Shown here piece after piece: positions 5,224 to 5,525 of a stretch of DNA of 5,525 nucleotides (within the stretch, counting starts at the first letter, position 1; the number at the start of each line of letters is the position of its first letter). The stretch lies in assembly GCA_903929325.1 (NCBI GenBank), contig CAIYUD010000187.1:1-5525 (forward strand), in the 5' to 3' direction. Below the pieces are notes generated by a model, which was given only the letters and a program-made list of their open reading frames with translations, searched no databases and was not told the DNA's origin. The translations under genes were made by a program, and so were the position numbers. Origin of the DNA: an uncultured Opitutia bacterium. GTDB taxonomy: Bacteria > Verrucomicrobiota > Verrucomicrobiia > Opitutales > UBA953.

Positions 5224-5525
5224 ATAGCGGAAACTTGGAGACGTTGTGAAACAGGACGCATGTCATGCTTCGCTGCTACAGCTTTTCCGTACCACTCCAT
5301 GAAAGGGGCTTCGACTTCGACAATCGTCTCGCACTGTTCGCAGATGAGTTGAGCGCGAAATCCGCTGCCGCCGTTTTCAGTTAAGTAATAAGTGTGGTCG
5401 CGGCCGACATCGACTTCACGGACGGCACCACAACCGACAAGCAAGGGTAGGGTGCGGTAAACCGTTGCACGGGAAACAGAGGTGTCGATCGCTTTGGCGC
5501 GCTGCAGTAAATCATCAGCCGTATA
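5193..5525 (-). CDS. Fur-superfamily transcriptional regulator, 5'-truncated
   Basis: The frame is open to the window edge, so about 35-45 N-terminal residues are missing and 110 are visible. It begins inside the winged helix with YTADDLLQRAK, followed by SRATVYRTLPLL (18-29), which matches the ATVYRxL recognition helix of Fur, Zur and PerR proteins. Two structural-zinc pairs are kept: CEQC (Cys62, Cys65) and CSKC (Cys102, Cys105). The regulatory metal site looks degenerate. Where E. coli Fur has HHDHLIC this protein has FRAQLIC, the FEL glutamate is replaced (YYL), and the histidine of TNHSLYL is not conserved. It therefore may not sense iron or peroxide in the normal way, though residues in the missing part could contribute. 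Superfamily membership is clear but I would not name it Fur, Zur or PerR. Its TAA at 5193-5195 lies within or just before the start of nadA. Confidence 0.88.
   Translation of the reverse strand, partial: YTADDLLQRAKAIDTSVSRATVYRTLPLLVGCGAVREVDVGRDHTYYLTENGGSGFRAQLICEQCETIVEVEAPFMEWYGKAVAAKHDMRPVSQRLQVSAICSKCQQSKS

Noticed and set aside
5193..5444. Treating the Fur-like protein as a short 83-residue form starting at the TTG at 5444.
   Set aside because: The upstream in-frame sequence to 5525 encodes the recognition helix (SRATVYRTL), so the real gene continues past the window end.

Overview
The window looks like ordinary chromosomal DNA of a free-living bacterium with moderate-to-high G+C. 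It carries eight protein-coding genes, packed tightly on two converging strands. I suggest Verrucomicrobiota (Opitutae-like) with low-to-moderate confidence. The basis is a Gfo/Idh/MocA oxidoreductase of the type abundant in Planctomycetes and Verrucomicrobia, a secreted protein I do not recognise, and the absence of visible Shine-Dalgarno motifs before the starts. No marker gene proves the assignment. No rRNA, tRNA, CRISPR array, insertion sequence or phage gene was seen.

Plus strand, 1-3059: a 5'-truncated Gfo/Idh/MocA oxidoreductase (1-957) overlaps by 13 bases a YjdF/DUF2238 membrane protein (945-1553). Four bases later comes a signal-peptide-bearing protein of unknown function (1558-2466), and 41 bases after that a complete shikimate kinase, aroK (2508-3059). 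The spacing suggests one transcript for at least the first three. The functions do not form an obvious pathway.

Minus strand, 5525-3043, in reading order: a 5'-truncated Fur-superfamily regulator (5525-5193), quinolinate synthase nadA (5223-4207, overlapping the regulator's end), a 111-base AT-rich intergenic region (4206-4096), a 110-residue protein with a C-terminal helix-turn-helix (4095-3763), and aat, leucyl/phenylalanyl-tRNA-protein transferase (start at 3723 or 3750, end at 3043). The ends of aroK and aat overlap tail to tail by 17 bases, and an imperfect hairpin lies just past the aroK stop.

Most of the window is housekeeping: aromatic amino acid synthesis, NAD synthesis and N-degron tagging. 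The points worth a second look are the Fur-like protein, which keeps its structural-zinc cysteines but lacks most of the usual sensing-site ligands in the visible part, and the small HTH gene, whose AT-rich upstream region holds a two-copy imperfect direct repeat. I see no convincing evidence of a wholly new multi-gene system.
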